The notes below the pieces were generated by a model. The model was given only the letters and a program-made list of their open reading frames with translations. It ran no database searches and was not told the origin of the DNA. Made by a program: the position numbers and the translations under genes. This document shows positions 1 to 8,862 of a DNA stretch of 43,860 nt, in pieces. This stretch comes from an uncultured Treponema sp. Its GTDB lineage: Bacteria; Spirochaetota; Spirochaetia; Treponematales; Treponemataceae. Within the stretch, counting starts at the first letter, position 1. Each line of letters starts with the position of its first letter. Where the stretch lies: the NCBI GenBank assembly GCA_946540605.1, contig CAMNIU010000150.1:1-43860 (forward strand). The letters are read 5' to 3'.

Positions 1-25
1 AATTCTTTTTTAGAGGTTTTATATT

Positions 26-595
26 ATGTTAATGACATCACAGTTAAAAGTTGGAACAGCTTTCATGTATGAAGGCAATGCTCTTATCGTACAGAAGATG
101 CTCGGACAGCGTTCAGGTCGTGCCGGAATGGTTACCAGCTTCCGCGTAAAGAATCTTGTTACAAACTCAACAATGGATCTTGGTATTGATGCTGGTGAAA
201 AGTTTGATGAAGTAGATCTTGAATCACACGTAACAAAGCTTTCTTACATTGACGGCGACACATTTGTATTCATGGATCAGGATACATACGAGCAGTTCGA
301 ACTCGCTAAGGAAGACCTTGGTGACTATGCTGGATACATCACTCCAGAAGATGATCTTGAAGTAAACCTTACATTCTACGAAGGAAAACCTGTAGGTATT
401 GATCTTCCAGTTCGCGTTACACGTACAGTAACTTACTGTGAGCCTGGTGTAAAAGGTGATACATCTGGAAAGTCTTTGAAGCCTGCTACTTTGGATACAG
501 GAATCGAAGTTCGCGTTCCATTGTTCATCAACACAGACGACAGAATTGTAATCGATACACGCGATGGTTCATTCCTCGAGCGTGCTAAGAACTAG
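26..595 (+). CDS. efp: Translation elongation factor P
   Basis: EF-P binds between the P and E sites of the ribosome and relieves stalling at polyproline. The 189-residue protein has the usual length and three-barrel layout, with the conserved C-terminal part KGDTSGKSLKPATLDTG followed by VRVPLFI. An AGAGG sequence lies 9 bases before the ATG at 26; an ATG two codons later is a possible alternative. The tip of the first-domain loop, where E. coli EF-P carries the modified Lys34, reads QRSGRAG here. The aligned residue is therefore Arg (R32), not Lys. Arg at this place is known in rhamnosylated (EarP-type) EF-Ps, but no earP is in view, so the type of modification is open. A strong terminator follows the gene. 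Confidence 0.95.
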   Translation: MLMTSQLKVGTAFMYEGNALIVQKMLGQRSGRAGMVTSFRVKNLVTNSTMDLGIDAGEKFDEVDLESHVTKLSYIDGDTFVFMDQDTYEQFELAKEDLGDYAGYITPEDDLEVNLTFYEGKPVGIDLPVRVTRTVTYCEPGVKGDTSGKSLKPATLDTGIEVRVPLFINTDDRIVIDTRDGSFLERAKN

Positions 596-624
596 CCTAA
601 AATCGAAAATCGATTAATTTTTCG

Positions 625-657
625 AAAGACCGCGGGCAACTCCCTGCGGTCTTTTTT
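625..657 (+). terminator. Intrinsic terminator of efp
   Basis: A GC-rich stem (AAAGACCGCGGG against CCCTGCGGTCTTT) with a short loop is followed by a T run. It lies about 30 bases after the efp stop codon. Confidence 0.9.
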
Positions 658-672
658 ATAAATTAAAATTAT

Positions 673-701
673 TTGCTACCTATATAATCCCGTGTTATAA
701 T
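673..701 (+). promoter_or_regulatory. Promoter of the peptide-binding protein/chemoreceptor pair
   Basis: TTGCTA (673-678) and TATAAT (696-701) are separated by 17 bases and lie about 80 bases before the start codon at 780. Confidence 0.65.
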
Positions 702-779
702 TTAAGAATCTACTTAAAGTCATGTCACAAAAATAAATTACAAAATGTTTACTCTTTATTTATAATGCAGGAGAATCAT

Positions 780-2435
780 ATGAAGCGTATGCTTGGGCTT
801 ATGGCTGGGGTAGTATTATCTCTGTCTTTTTTGGGATGTGGAAAAACGGCTGCTGTTCAACAGACAAAAGGTCCTTTGCCGGATAAAAAAGTTTCTGGTC
901 CTATTTTGAATGTTGCTTTGGATGCAACTATTGATACGCTTGATCAGCAAGTTTCAGTTTATGCAACTTCTTTCGAATTAATTGGAAATATGATAGATGG
1001 CCTTATGCAGATGGCTGATGATGGATCTGTTAAAAATGCCTGTGCTAAAGAAATGCAGGTTTCTGCTGATGGTCTTCATTATACTTTCAAACTTCGTGAC
1101 GATGTTTTCTGGTCTAACGGTGAACCGGTTACTGCTCATGATTTTGTTTATGGCTGGCAGCGCGCTATAGATCCAAAAACAGAATCTGAATATGCATTTA
1201 TGATCAGCGATATTGCACAGATTAAAAATGCAACTGCAATTCAGGCTGGACAGATGGAGCCGAATCAGCTTGGTGTTCGTGCAAAAGATGATTATACCTT
1301 TGAGGTAGAATTGCAAACTCCGGTTTCTTATTTTGATCAGCTTCTATATTTCTGTACTTTCTATCCTGCAAATCAGGAATTTGTTGAAAAATGTGGTAAT
1401 AAATATGCAACGAGTCCGGAAACCTGTCTTGCAAATGGTGCTTTTATTTTGTCTGATTATAAGCCTGGTGCAACATCCATCTCATTTATAAAGAATAGTG
1501 CTTATTACGATGCTTCGAAAATCAAGCTTGGTGGTATTCATTATGAAGTAATAAACAGCAGTGATGAGGCTTTGCGTAAATATCAGAGCGGTCAACTGGA
1601 TTTTGTTGAAATTTCGGGTGATGCTGTTATGAAGATGCAAAATTCTCCTGAATTTACACCTGTTGATTCGGGATTCCTTTACTTCCTTACTTTTAATTTT
1701 GATGATCCGAATTTTGCCAATAAAAACCTTCGACTTGCAATTGCAAACGGCTTTGATCGGGAGTTTGCAGCCAGGGCAATGGCAGACGGTTCTGCTGCTG
1801 CTTATGGTGCGGTACCTCGTGGATTTGCATTCTCTCAGTCGGGACAGGATTTTACTCCAGCAGGTGTAGAGTTTCCTGAATATTGTTCTTACAATCCGAC
1901 ATTGGCTCGCCAATATTTTGAAAAGGCAAAGCAAGAACTTGGAAAAAACAGTCTTGAACTTGAACTTCTTACTGCTGATGGTGAAACACAGGTTATTTGT
2001 TGTGAATCAATGAAAAAACAACTCGAAGAAATCCTGGATGGATTGACTATTACAATAAAGCCTGTAGAAAAGAAGGAACGTCGAAAAATTATGTCTTCCG
2101 GGGATTTCCAGTTTGGTCTTAATAACTGGGGTCCTGATTATGCAGATCCTATGACGTATCTTGCAATGTGGGTAACAGGTAACTCAAATAATATGGGTAA
2201 TTATTTTAATCCAACTTACAACGCTCTTATTGCAAGTTGTACTGATGGTGAACTCTGTACCAAAATTGCTGAACGCTGGTCTGCATTGAAAAAAGCTGAA
2301 ATAATGATTATGGAAGATGCAGCTATTTCTCCAGTATATCAGAAATGTAATGCGAATCTGATTAAGAGTAATGTAAAGGGAGTTGCCTTCCATGCAGTAG
2401 CCATTAATAAAATATATAAGAGTACAACCAAATAA
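780..2435 (+). CDS. Peptide ABC transporter substrate-binding lipoprotein (OppA/DppA family)
   Basis: This is a 551-residue extracytoplasmic solute-binding protein of family 5 (oligopeptide/dipeptide type). The lipobox LSFLGC puts the lipidated Cys at residue 20, so the protein should be membrane-anchored. Family features include the early TLDQQ and LIGNMIDGL region, the YTFKLRDDVFWSNGEPVTAHDFVYGWQ-type block around residues 105-130 and NNWGPDYADP near residue 445. The start at 780 is chosen because AGGAG lies directly before it; an ATG at 765 in the same frame has no such site and would spoil the signal peptide. No permease or ATPase genes of a peptide transporter are adjacent. The gene is followed after 22 bases by a chemoreceptor, so it may deliver ligand to the receptor; this is inference. 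Confidence 0.9.
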   Translation: MKRMLGLMAGVVLSLSFLGCGKTAAVQQTKGPLPDKKVSGPILNVALDATIDTLDQQVSVYATSFELIGNMIDGLMQMADDGSVKNACAKEMQVSADGLHYTFKLRDDVFWSNGEPVTAHDFVYGWQRAIDPKTESEYAFMISDIAQIKNATAIQAGQMEPNQLGVRAKDDYTFEVELQTPVSYFDQLLYFCTFYPANQEFVEKCGNKYATSPETCLANGAFILSDYKPGATSISFIKNSAYYDASKIKLGGIHYEVINSSDEALRKYQSGQLDFVEISGDAVMKMQNSPEFTPVDSGFLYFLTFNFDDPNFANKNLRLAIANGFDREFAARAMADGSAAAYGAVPRGFAFSQSGQDFTPAGVEFPEYCSYNPTLARQYFEKAKQELGKNSLELELLTADGETQVICCESMKKQLEEILDGLTITIKPVEKKERRKIMSSGDFQFGLNNWGPDYADPMTYLAMWVTGNSNNMGNYFNPTYNALIASCTDGELCTKIAERWSALKKAEIMIMEDAAISPVYQKCNANLIKSNVKGVAFHAVAINKIYKSTTK

Positions 2436-2457
2436 GGATTTTAGAGGAGTATAGTTT

Positions 2458-4554
2458 ATGGAAGAAATGAATAAGAAAAAATATGGCCATCTGGCAATGC
2501 AGTTCTCACTATACATTCTTGCAATCCTGGCTGTGTTCTTTGTACTATTGTGTATTTTTATTGTAAAGAGCGTAAAATCATCTTCTCAAAGAGATTATTC
2601 AGATTTTAGTGAAAAGGTAATTGCCGAAGATGCCGGAAAAATCCAGTATTGGAATGAAGTTCTTGTTAATGACCTACGAATTTATTCTGATAATGATGTT
2701 ACTAAAGCAGGAAATAAAAACGAAATAATCAGCTGGCTTTTGTCGCATGAGAATATAAGAAATCCGTTATTTAATTATGTAATGTTCTGTAGCCCTGATG
2801 GTGTTGGTTACGCAAGTGATGGAAAAATCCTGACTGTTATTTCCAAGCCATTTTTCCGTTCTATTATGAATGATAAAAAGAAAACTTATGTTTCCGATAT
2901 CGATTTCCAGCTTGATGGTACAGTCTGCTATTATATTGCGCGTCCGGCTTATAATGCGAGTGGCAGTCTTATTGGAGTTTTTGCCGGAGCCGTAAAACTT
3001 GACGAAATTGATAAGATGGTTGGCGAGCTTTCTATGGGTCGTGATGGAAAGGCAATTCTTGTCGGCTCAAATGGAGTGCTTATTTCTCATTTCCGTGGTG
3101 TAAGTAAATATATGGATCTTTCTTATAGTGATAAAGCCGGTTATTCTGGACTTGATGTTATTGCATCTCAGGCTTGTGCAGGTAAATCTGGCGAAGGCTA
3201 TTATAAAGATCCAAATGGTGTTTTAACCTTTGCTTCTTATGTTCCTGTTCAAGGCACTCCATGGTCTGCCATTTTGACAATTCCACAGAAGCAGATTGAA
3301 GCGGTTGGCGATAAAATGAAGACTATGATTATCATTATTACAGCCCTTATTGGAGTTATAATTTCTGTAGTTTGTTCATTGATGATGATTGCCGCTGTAA
3401 AACCTCTTAAAGTTGTACGCGAATCTATTTACGAAATTGCAAGTGGCGATGCTGATTTGACACAACAGATTGTTGTAAAGAGTAATAATGAAATAGGTGC
3501 TCTTGGAGATGGATTTAATGCCTTTATGGATAAACTCCGAACAATTATTGGTGGTGTAAAAGATTCAAAAGAGATTCTTGGAGACGTAAATATTGGTTTG
3601 CAGAAGCGTATTGAAGAGAATGGACGTTCAATCGAGGCTATTATTGGAGATTTGAGTGATATTGGTTCTCAGGTACAGAATCAGGCAGACAGTGTTTCTC
3701 AAACTGTAAGTGCAGTAGAAGAGATTTCGCAGAATATCCAGTCTCTTGAAAATATGATTGAGACACAGTCGAGTGGTGTAGTAGAAGCTAGTGCTGCAGT
3801 AGAGGAGATGATTGGAAATATCAGCAGTGTTAATAATTCTGTCGGATATATGGCTCAGTCTTTTGATTCTTTGATTCAGAATACAGAAGAAGGTATTCAG
3901 AGACAGAATGATGTAAACGAAAGGATTCGTAATATTGAAGAACAGTCTAAAGCATTGCAGACAGCAAATAAAACAATCAGTGATATTGCGGGGCAGACAA
4001 ACCTTCTTGCGATGAATGCGGCTATTGAGGCTGCTCATGCAGGTGAAGCTGGTAAGGGCTTTAGTGTTGTTGCAGATGAGATTCGTAAGCTTTCTGAGAC
4101 ATCGAGTGCTCAGTCTAAGACTATTCGTGAAGAGCTTTTGAAGATTGAAGGCTCTATTAATGATGTAGTAAATGCATCGCAGGCTTCTACAGATATGTTC
4201 AATGAAGTAAGTAATTCTATTACTCAGACACAGCAGCTTGTATTGCAGATCAAAGGTGCTATGGAAGAACAGCAGGAAGGTTCAAAACAAATTGGCGATG
4301 CCCTTAAGCTTATGAATGATAATACAAGTGAGGTTAGGGCTGCTTCGCATGAAATGGCAGAAGGAAACAAGTCTATTCTTTCAGAAATTGATCAGTTACG
4401 TAATACAACAGGTGTAATTCGTGAAAGTATGGATAAGATTTCACAGAGTGCCGGAGATATCAAGGAAACAAGTAATTCGCTGTCGGAAATTGCAGATAGC
4501 GTTACATCTGCTGTTGACCAGATTGGCGGCCAGATTGATTTGTTTAAGGTATAA
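2458..4554 (+). CDS. Methyl-accepting chemotaxis protein, Cache sensor type
   Basis: This is a 698-residue transmembrane chemoreceptor. It has a first membrane helix at about residues 14-37, a periplasmic dCache-like sensor (with [12 protein letters not shown] and [18 protein letters not shown]), a second helix at about 288-311, a HAMP linker and a long signalling coiled coil. The highly conserved hairpin tip, containing [16 protein letters not shown], lies at about 512-550. There is no C-terminal CheR-binding pentapeptide. The start is supported by GAGGAG upstream; an in-frame ATG three codons later is an alternative. It probably shares a transcript with the preceding binding lipoprotein. 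The ligand cannot be read from sequence, although the neighbour suggests peptides. Confidence 0.95.
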   Translation: MEEMNKKKYGHLAMQFSLYILAILAVFFVLLCIFIVKSVKSSSQRDYSDFSEKVIAEDAGKIQYWNEVLVNDLRIYSDNDVTKAGNKNEIISWLLSHENIRNPLFNYVMFCSPDGVGYASDGKILTVISKPFFRSIMNDKKKTYVSDIDFQLDGTVCYYIARPAYNASGSLIGVFAGAVKLDEIDKMVGELSMGRDGKAILVGSNGVLISHFRGVSKYMDLSYSDKAGYSGLDVIASQACAGKSGEGYYKDPNGVLTFASYVPVQGTPWSAILTIPQKQIEAVGDKMKTMIIIITALIGVIISVVCSLMMIAAVKPLKVVRESIYEIASGDADLTQQIVVKSNNEIGALGDGFNAFMDKLRTIIGGVKDSKEILGDVNIGLQKRIEENGRSIEAIIGDLSDIGSQVQNQADSVSQTVSAVEEISQNIQSLENMIETQSSGVVEASAAVEEMIGNISSVNNSVGYMAQSFDSLIQNTEEGIQRQNDVNERIRNIEEQSKALQTANKTISDIAGQTNLLAMNAAIEAAHAGEAGKGFSVVADEIRKLSETSSAQSKTIREELLKIEGSINDVVNASQASTDMFNEVSNSITQTQQLVLQIKGAMEEQQEGSKQIGDALKLMNDNTSEVRAASHEMAEGNKSILSEIDQLRNTTGVIRESMDKISQSAGDIKETSNSLSEIADSVTSAVDQIGGQIDLFKV

Positions 4555-4560
4555 AAAAAA

Positions 4561-4587
4561 GGTGGTTGAGCCTGTCAAAACCACCGT
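4561..4587. repeat. Palindromic repeat in the 3' flank of the chemoreceptor gene
   Basis: The GGTGGTT...AACCACC palindrome with GAGCCTGTC in its centre recurs in opposite orientation inside carA at about 31690-31718. It belongs to a dispersed short palindromic family. Confidence 0.6.
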
Positions 4588-4594
4588 TAAATTG

Positions 4595-4625
4595 AAAAGC
4601 CCGGTTTTAATGGCCGGGCTTTTTA
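4595..4625 (+). terminator. Terminator between the chemoreceptor gene and rpsU
   Basis: AAAAGCCCGG pairs with CCGGGCTTTT, followed by T-rich DNA. The gene order is convergent, and A-rich DNA on the left means the hairpin could also stop rpsU transcription. Confidence 0.85.
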
Positions 4626-4640
4626 TTTTAAGGAACTGGA

Positions 4641-4847
4641 TTAATAGTCCTTCTTTTCTGTCTTACGTCTCTTGTTAAGAAGCTTTCTCTCGAGAGTAGT
4701 CTTCTTCTGGTGGAGGGTAGCAGAAGGTTTTTCGAAGTATTCACGCTTTTTATATTCGCGGATAATGCCTTCTTTTTCAACCATGCGCTTAAAGCGTTTG
4801 ATTGCTTTTTCAAGGTTCTCTGAATCATCAACCATGATTGTTGCCAT
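4641..4847 (-). CDS. rpsU: 30S ribosomal protein bS21
   Basis: This 68-residue, highly basic protein has the bS21 pattern: an N-terminal acidic start followed by [31 protein letters not shown] and a basic tail. bS21 sits on the 30S platform near the anti-Shine-Dalgarno region and helps initiation. A perfect AGGAGGTG precedes the ATG. The gene stands alone with its own promoter. Confidence 0.97.
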   Translation of the reverse strand: MATIMVDDSENLEKAIKRFKRMVEKEGIIREYKKREYFEKPSATLHQKKTTLERKLLNKRRKTEKKDY

Positions 4848-4904
4848 ACTGTATTCACCTCCTTTTTTCGGTGGTTCCGACTAATAGTAAAATATGTGAT
4901 AAAT

Positions 4905-4933
4905 AGTATATAGAATTTTTGTGTTTAAATCAA
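4905..4933 (-). promoter_or_regulatory. Promoter of rpsU
   Basis: On the minus strand TTGATT (4928-4933) and TATACT (4905-4910) are spaced by 17 bases, about 60 bases before the rpsU start. Confidence 0.7.
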
Positions 4934-4953
4934 GTAAAGAAATCGTAAAAAAT

Positions 4954-5071
4954 AAGGTACTTCCGCTGCGAAAAGGCATAACCTGCGGTTGAGCGTTTGT
5001 GGAAATTTGACTCGCCTTCGGCTCGCAACGCTCAAATGCAGGTTATACCTTTCCTCCGCTCGCGTACCTTA
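4954..5071. repeat. Long imperfect inverted repeat between rpsU and the ECF operon
   Basis: A left arm of about 43 bases, starting AAGGTACTTCCGCTGCG and ending in GAGCGTTT, is matched by a right arm ending CGCTCGCGTACCTT, with a loop of about 30 bases. The 335-base gap between rpsU and the ECF operon otherwise holds only the two promoters. The repeat fits a non-coding palindromic element or a cruciform-prone spacer. No protein is encoded in it. Confidence 0.65.
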
Positions 5072-5098
5072 GTTTTTTTATTATTTTACATGATTCTA

Positions 5099-5136
5099 TT
5101 GACAGAAACATCGATTTATGTTACTATTAGTAGTAA
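5099..5136 (+). promoter_or_regulatory. Promoter and likely operator of the ECF transporter operon
   Basis: TTGACA (5099-5104) and TACTAT (5122-5127) are 17 bases apart. A perfect six-base inverted repeat, TTACTA-TTAG-TAGTAA (5121-5136), lies over the -10 box and the start site. That position suits a repressor that responds to the transported compound. No candidate repressor gene is adjacent. Confidence 0.6.
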
Positions 5137-5182
5137 CAAGACATTAAAAAAGGAGTGAATACTTCTAACGAGGAGAAATAAA

Positions 5183-5755
5183 ATGGAAAAACGCGAATTA
5201 AAAGAATCAGAGAAAAAGGGAATCAGCCTTCAGGATTTGCTCCTTACTGCTGTTCTTCTTGCTGCGGGTGCTGTGCTTAAGTTTTTTGCCGGTACATTTA
5301 TCAATCTTTTTGGAATGAAACCAAACTTTATTATTGCTATGTACTGTATGGCAATTGTTCTTATCAGACCAAATGTATATTACAGTATTATTATTGGTCT
5401 TCTTGCTGGTGCAATCTGTCAGTTCTTCCCTGGAACTCCATATTTGAACTTTGCTTCTGAACTTGCTGGCGCTTTGGCTATGGGGCTTTTAATTTACATT
5501 CCGGCAAATAAAAAGAGTTCAAGAATTGCATTTGATGTTGTAAGTACTTTTGTTAGTACTGTAATTTCTGGTGGACTTTATGTTGTGCTTTTGTTTGTTG
5601 TAATCAAATCTGATCCATCTGCAATGGCTGCTTATGTGCCTATCGTTCTTGGTACAGCAACTTTGAACTCTATCATCGTTGGTGCACTTTATGTTCCTTT
5701 GATGAAGGTTTTGAAAAAGCCTATTGTTGAAGAAAAAGAAGAGCAGGTTGCATAA
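5183..5755 (+). CDS. ECF transporter substrate-binding (S) component, TrpP-like
   Basis: This small, very hydrophobic 190-residue protein has about six predicted membrane segments. It opens with a charged tail and an LLLTAVLLAAGAVL helix as in ECF S components. The FGMKPNFIIAMYCMAIVL segment resembles the TrpP (tryptophan) group, which has a GMKPD motif here, so an aromatic amino acid or related small molecule is a guess. The specificity is not proved. It is the first gene of a complete dedicated ECF operon (S, A, A', T), so it probably has its own energizing module. GAGGAG precedes the start codon. Confidence 0.8.
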   Translation: MEKRELKESEKKGISLQDLLLTAVLLAAGAVLKFFAGTFINLFGMKPNFIIAMYCMAIVLIRPNVYYSIIIGLLAGAICQFFPGTPYLNFASELAGALAMGLLIYIPANKKSSRIAFDVVSTFVSTVISGGLYVVLLFVVIKSDPSAMAAYVPIVLGTATLNSIIVGALYVPLMKVLKKPIVEEKEEQVA

Positions 5756-5807
5756 ATAGATTCTCTGGTCAAGCCAGGGAATGCCATATCGTAATAGGAA
5801 ATCAAAA

Positions 5808-6686
5808 ATGATTGAGATACAGGAACTGACTTTTAAGTATGCTGGTGCAAAGGAGAATGCACTGACAAACATTTCACTTGAAATTGAAAAAGGTGATTTC
5901 GTAGGAATCATCGGGGAATCGGGAGCAGGAAAAACAACTTTGTGTAATTGCATGAATGCGCTTATTCCTCATCACTATCGAGGAGATTTTTACGGTAGTG
6001 TAAAAATTGATGGAACAGATACCTTTGATACAAATACAAGTACACTTGCACTTAAAGTTGGTTCTGTATTTCAGGATATTGAAAGTCAGCTCGTATGTTC
6101 TTTTGTTGAAGAAGAAATTATGTTCGGACTTGAGAACTTTGGAGTTTCACGGGATCAGATAGAAAGTCGAATTTCTTCTGCCCTTGAAGCTTTGGGAATA
6201 ACTGAACTTCGCCATAGAGAGATTTCTTCTTTGAGTGGCGGACAAAAACAAAAAGTAGTAATTGCTGCGATTCTTGCGATTGAACCGGATATTCTGGTAT
6301 TAGATGAACCTACTGGAGAACTTGATCCGGCTTCATCAGTTCAAATTTTTTCATTGCTCAAAAAACTGAATGAAGAAAAAGGTATAACAGTTGTAATTGC
6401 AGAACAGAAAATCATGTTGCTTTGTGAATATGTTAAAAAGCTGATTGTTCTGGAAAAAGGTAATTGTGTTCATTATGGGGAAATAAGAAGTACCCTGACA
6501 CATCAAAAAGAAATGGAAGAGGCAGGAATCAACTGTCCTCGAGTTCTTACCCTTACTGGAAAAATGGTAGATGAAGGACTTGTGCCTGCATCCTTTTCAA
6601 AAGAAGATAGAATCTGTCTGGATGCAAACGAAGCTGCTGTCTTTGTAGAAAAATGTATTAACGTAAATTCTGGGGCGAGGGCATAA
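5808..6686 (+). CDS. ECF transporter ATPase, EcfA-type
   Basis: This is a cytoplasmic ABC ATPase of about 292 residues. It has Walker A GESGAGKTT (about residues 35-43), a Q-loop in VFQDIESQLVCSFVEEEI, signature LSGGQKQK (about 142) and Walker B ILVLDEPTGELD (about 162). The start at 5808 (MIEIQELTF) is preferred to the in-frame ATG at 5781, because ABC domains normally begin with this first strand and AGGAAA lies before it. It should pair with the next ATPase and couple to the T component. The C-terminal extension after residue 220 is typical of EcfA proteins. Confidence 0.93.
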   Translation: MIEIQELTFKYAGAKENALTNISLEIEKGDFVGIIGESGAGKTTLCNCMNALIPHHYRGDFYGSVKIDGTDTFDTNTSTLALKVGSVFQDIESQLVCSFVEEEIMFGLENFGVSRDQIESRISSALEALGITELRHREISSLSGGQKQKVVIAAILAIEPDILVLDEPTGELDPASSVQIFSLLKKLNEEKGITVVIAEQKIMLLCEYVKKLIVLEKGNCVHYGEIRSTLTHQKEMEEAGINCPRVLTLTGKMVDEGLVPASFSKEDRICLDANEAAVFVEKCINVNSGARA

Positions 6687-6690
6687 GAAA

Positions 6691-7509
6691 ATGAGTGAAA
6701 CTGTACTTGAGTTTAAGAACGTATTTTTTTCTTATAATGAAACTGCTAATGTAAAAGATTTAAATGTTCAGATTGAAAAAGGTGCTTTTATTGCAATTAC
6801 CGGTTCAAATGGTGCCGGTAAATCAACTTTTTCTAAACTGAGTAATGGATTATTAAAACCAAGCAGTGGTGATGTTTTTGTGCTTGGTGAAAATACAAAA
6901 AATAAGAAGGTAAGCGATTTAGCTAAACATATAGGCTTTTTGTTTCAGAATCCGGATAGACAGATTTGTTGTACAACGGTTCGTGAAGAAATTGCTTTTA
7001 GTTTGAAAAATAATAAAGTTCCTAAAGAAGAAATAGAAGAACGGGTTGAAAAAACAATTCAGGAGTTTGGATTTAAAGGAGATGCTGAGCCTTTTAATAT
7101 GAGTCGTGGACAGCGCCAGAGACTTTGCCTGGCTTGTCTTATTGCCCTTAATCCGGAGATTTTGATTCTTGATGAACCGACAACTGGTCTTGATTATCGT
7201 GAGTGTATGGAAGTAATGGGAAAAATCCGTGCATTAAATGAAGCTGGAACAACAGTTGTTATGGTATGTCATGATATGGAAGTTGTTCTTGATTTTGCAA
7301 AAGAAGTAATTGTTATGAATAGAGGAGAGATTCTTGCACAAGGGGCAACTCGTGATATTCTTGGTAATAAAGAATTATTAGATAAGGCAAGACTTCTTCC
7401 TCCTCAGATTGCCCAGACAGCAATGCTTTTGAGTAATGCTGGTGTTGGTGATTTTAAGAATGTGTTTACTGTTGAAGAAATGATTGCAAAAATTAAGGAG
7501 GCAAAATAA
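6691..7509 (+). CDS. ECF transporter ATPase, EcfA'-type
   Basis: This is the second ABC ATPase of the ECF module, 272 residues. It has Walker A GSNGAGKST (about residue 39), a Q-loop at FLFQNPDRQICCTTVREEI and Walker B ILILDEPTTGLD (about 156). The signature reads MSRGQRQR, with Arg in place of the first Gly of the LSGGQ motif. One slightly degenerate ATPase per heterodimer is common in ECF pairs. The gene starts 4 bases after the previous stop and overlaps the T-component gene by one base (TAATG). Confidence 0.93.
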   Translation: MSETVLEFKNVFFSYNETANVKDLNVQIEKGAFIAITGSNGAGKSTFSKLSNGLLKPSSGDVFVLGENTKNKKVSDLAKHIGFLFQNPDRQICCTTVREEIAFSLKNNKVPKEEIEERVEKTIQEFGFKGDAEPFNMSRGQRQRLCLACLIALNPEILILDEPTTGLDYRECMEVMGKIRALNEAGTTVVMVCHDMEVVLDFAKEVIVMNRGEILAQGATRDILGNKELLDKARLLPPQIAQTAMLLSNAGVGDFKNVFTVEEMIAKIKEAK

Positions 7510-8288
7510 TGAAGGGCTTTTTAGATTATCTGCACGGAGATTCTGTATTTCATAAAATGCATCCGCTTGTAAAAATTTTTGCTTCTGTTTTAATTTGTGC
7601 TGCTGCTTTCTGTTCATCAAATTATTTCTTTTTGATTGGAGTAATTGCATTTAATGTTTTGATTGCTGTTATAGGTAACGGAAGAAAAGAAAATAACGGG
7701 CTTTTGGTTAGAACTTTGGGAATCTTAAAAGGATTATTCAAAATGTCTGTGTTCCTTTTTATTCTCCAGCTGCTTGCGATTCGTAGTGGCAATGTGATAT
7801 TACCGCTTGGTAGTTTTGGTATTACTGATGTTGCTGTAGAAAAAGGTCTTTTACTTGTCCTTAGATTGATGGGGGCTACTTTGCCGCTTTCCATTTTGAT
7901 TTCGGTTACTAATTTAAATGAGCTTTCAAATACTCTGGTTACAGTTTTGCATATTCCTTATAAGTATGCGTTTACTTTTACAAGTGCAATTCGTTTTATT
8001 CCTGTATTTTCATCTGAAATGAACGGGATTATTGAATCGCAGAAAGCCCGTGGCGTTGATTTTGAAATAAAAAATCCTTTTAAGAAATTTGGAATGATTT
8101 TACCGTTGTGTTTTCCTCTGTTAATTTCATCTGTCAGAAAAATTGAATCAACTGCAACAGCGGCTGAACTTAGAGGCTTTTATTTGCGTACAAGAAAAAG
8201 CTGTACAAAAACTTATCCTGTAAAAGCAAGAGACATTATCTTTATTTTGATTTCAGGAGCACTTCTTGCAGGTGGAATTTTAATTTAA
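7509..8288 (+). CDS. ECF transporter transmembrane (T) component
   Basis: EcfT is the scaffold that links the S component to the two ATPases. This 259-residue protein has about five membrane segments and the two coupling-helix motifs with Ala-Arg-Gly character: QKARGVDF (about residue 179) and AAELRGF (about 219). The ATG overlaps the stop codon of the upstream ATPase gene, implying translational coupling. Its 3' end overlaps the convergent ANTAR gene by four bases. No terminator is visible there. Confidence 0.92.
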   Translation: MKGFLDYLHGDSVFHKMHPLVKIFASVLICAAAFCSSNYFFLIGVIAFNVLIAVIGNGRKENNGLLVRTLGILKGLFKMSVFLFILQLLAIRSGNVILPLGSFGITDVAVEKGLLLVLRLMGATLPLSILISVTNLNELSNTLVTVLHIPYKYAFTFTSAIRFIPVFSSEMNGIIESQKARGVDFEIKNPFKKFGMILPLCFPLLISSVRKIESTATAAELRGFYLRTRKSCTKTYPVKARDIIFILISGALLAGGILI

Positions 8289-8854
8289 TTTTCGTAAGTT
8301 TTAATAACTTCCTGTGCAAGAGCAATTCGCTTGAGGCCGCGGTCCATAGCTTCTTTTTCGAGATAGCGGTGGGCTTCGGCTTCTGTCATTTTAAGATGCT
8401 GAATCAAAAGCAATTTAGCACGGTTGACTAGTCGAATTTCTTCCATCTTGTTTTTCAGCTTGATTGTCTGGCTTGAAAGAATCTGTACCTTATATTGAAC
8501 TGCTATAGCTACTTTGACCATATTATAAAAATAGAATGGTTCAAAAGGTTTGGTTGCTGTAAGAATTCCGTAGCCTTCAACCCGATAAGATATTTCATCA
8601 AAATGTTCATTCGGAACAAGCAGCAGTACAGTAGAGTAGGAATCTGCAATATTGATGGCAAAATCCGTATCATATCCGTCTCCTGAATCTGCAATAATAA
8701 TATTGAAGGTTCGTTCTGTTGCGAGTCTGCGTGCTTCGTTAAAGTCTGATGTAGTCGTGAGCTCAAACAAAGGTGGTACAAGAAATGCGGAAATTTGAGT
8801 TATAATTTTATTGTCGCGTGAAACTAACAGTACGCTGTGACTTTCTGCTTCCAT
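8285..8854 (-). CDS. ANTAR-domain response regulator (NasT/GlnR/NitR-like antiterminator)
   Basis: This 189-residue protein has an N-terminal receiver-like domain (about 1-125) and a C-terminal ANTAR domain (about 130-185, with NRAKLLLIQHLKMTEAEAHRY). ANTAR domains are three-helix RNA binders that recognise six-base-loop hairpins and prevent transcription termination. The receiver is partly degenerate: the strand-1 acidic pair is reduced to SRDN, while the possible phosphoacceptor in NIIIADSG and the Lys in TATKPF remain. The start is the ATG at 8854 with GAGGA upstream; the TTG just before it is less likely. It lies 8 bases after glnA, the arrangement of glnA-glnR/nitR in Clostridium. It is the obvious candidate to read the nine hexaloop hairpins in this window and would control its own operon through the asnB leader. 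Confidence 0.93.
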   Translation of the reverse strand: MEAESHSVLLVSRDNKIITQISAFLVPPLFELTTTSDFNEARRLATERTFNIIIADSGDGYDTDFAINIADSYSTVLLLVPNEHFDEISYRVEGYGILTATKPFEPFYFYNMVKVAIAVQYKVQILSSQTIKLKNKMEEIRLVNRAKLLLIQHLKMTEAEAHRYLEKEAMDRGLKRIALAQEVIKTYEN

Positions 8855-8862
8855 CAAAATCC

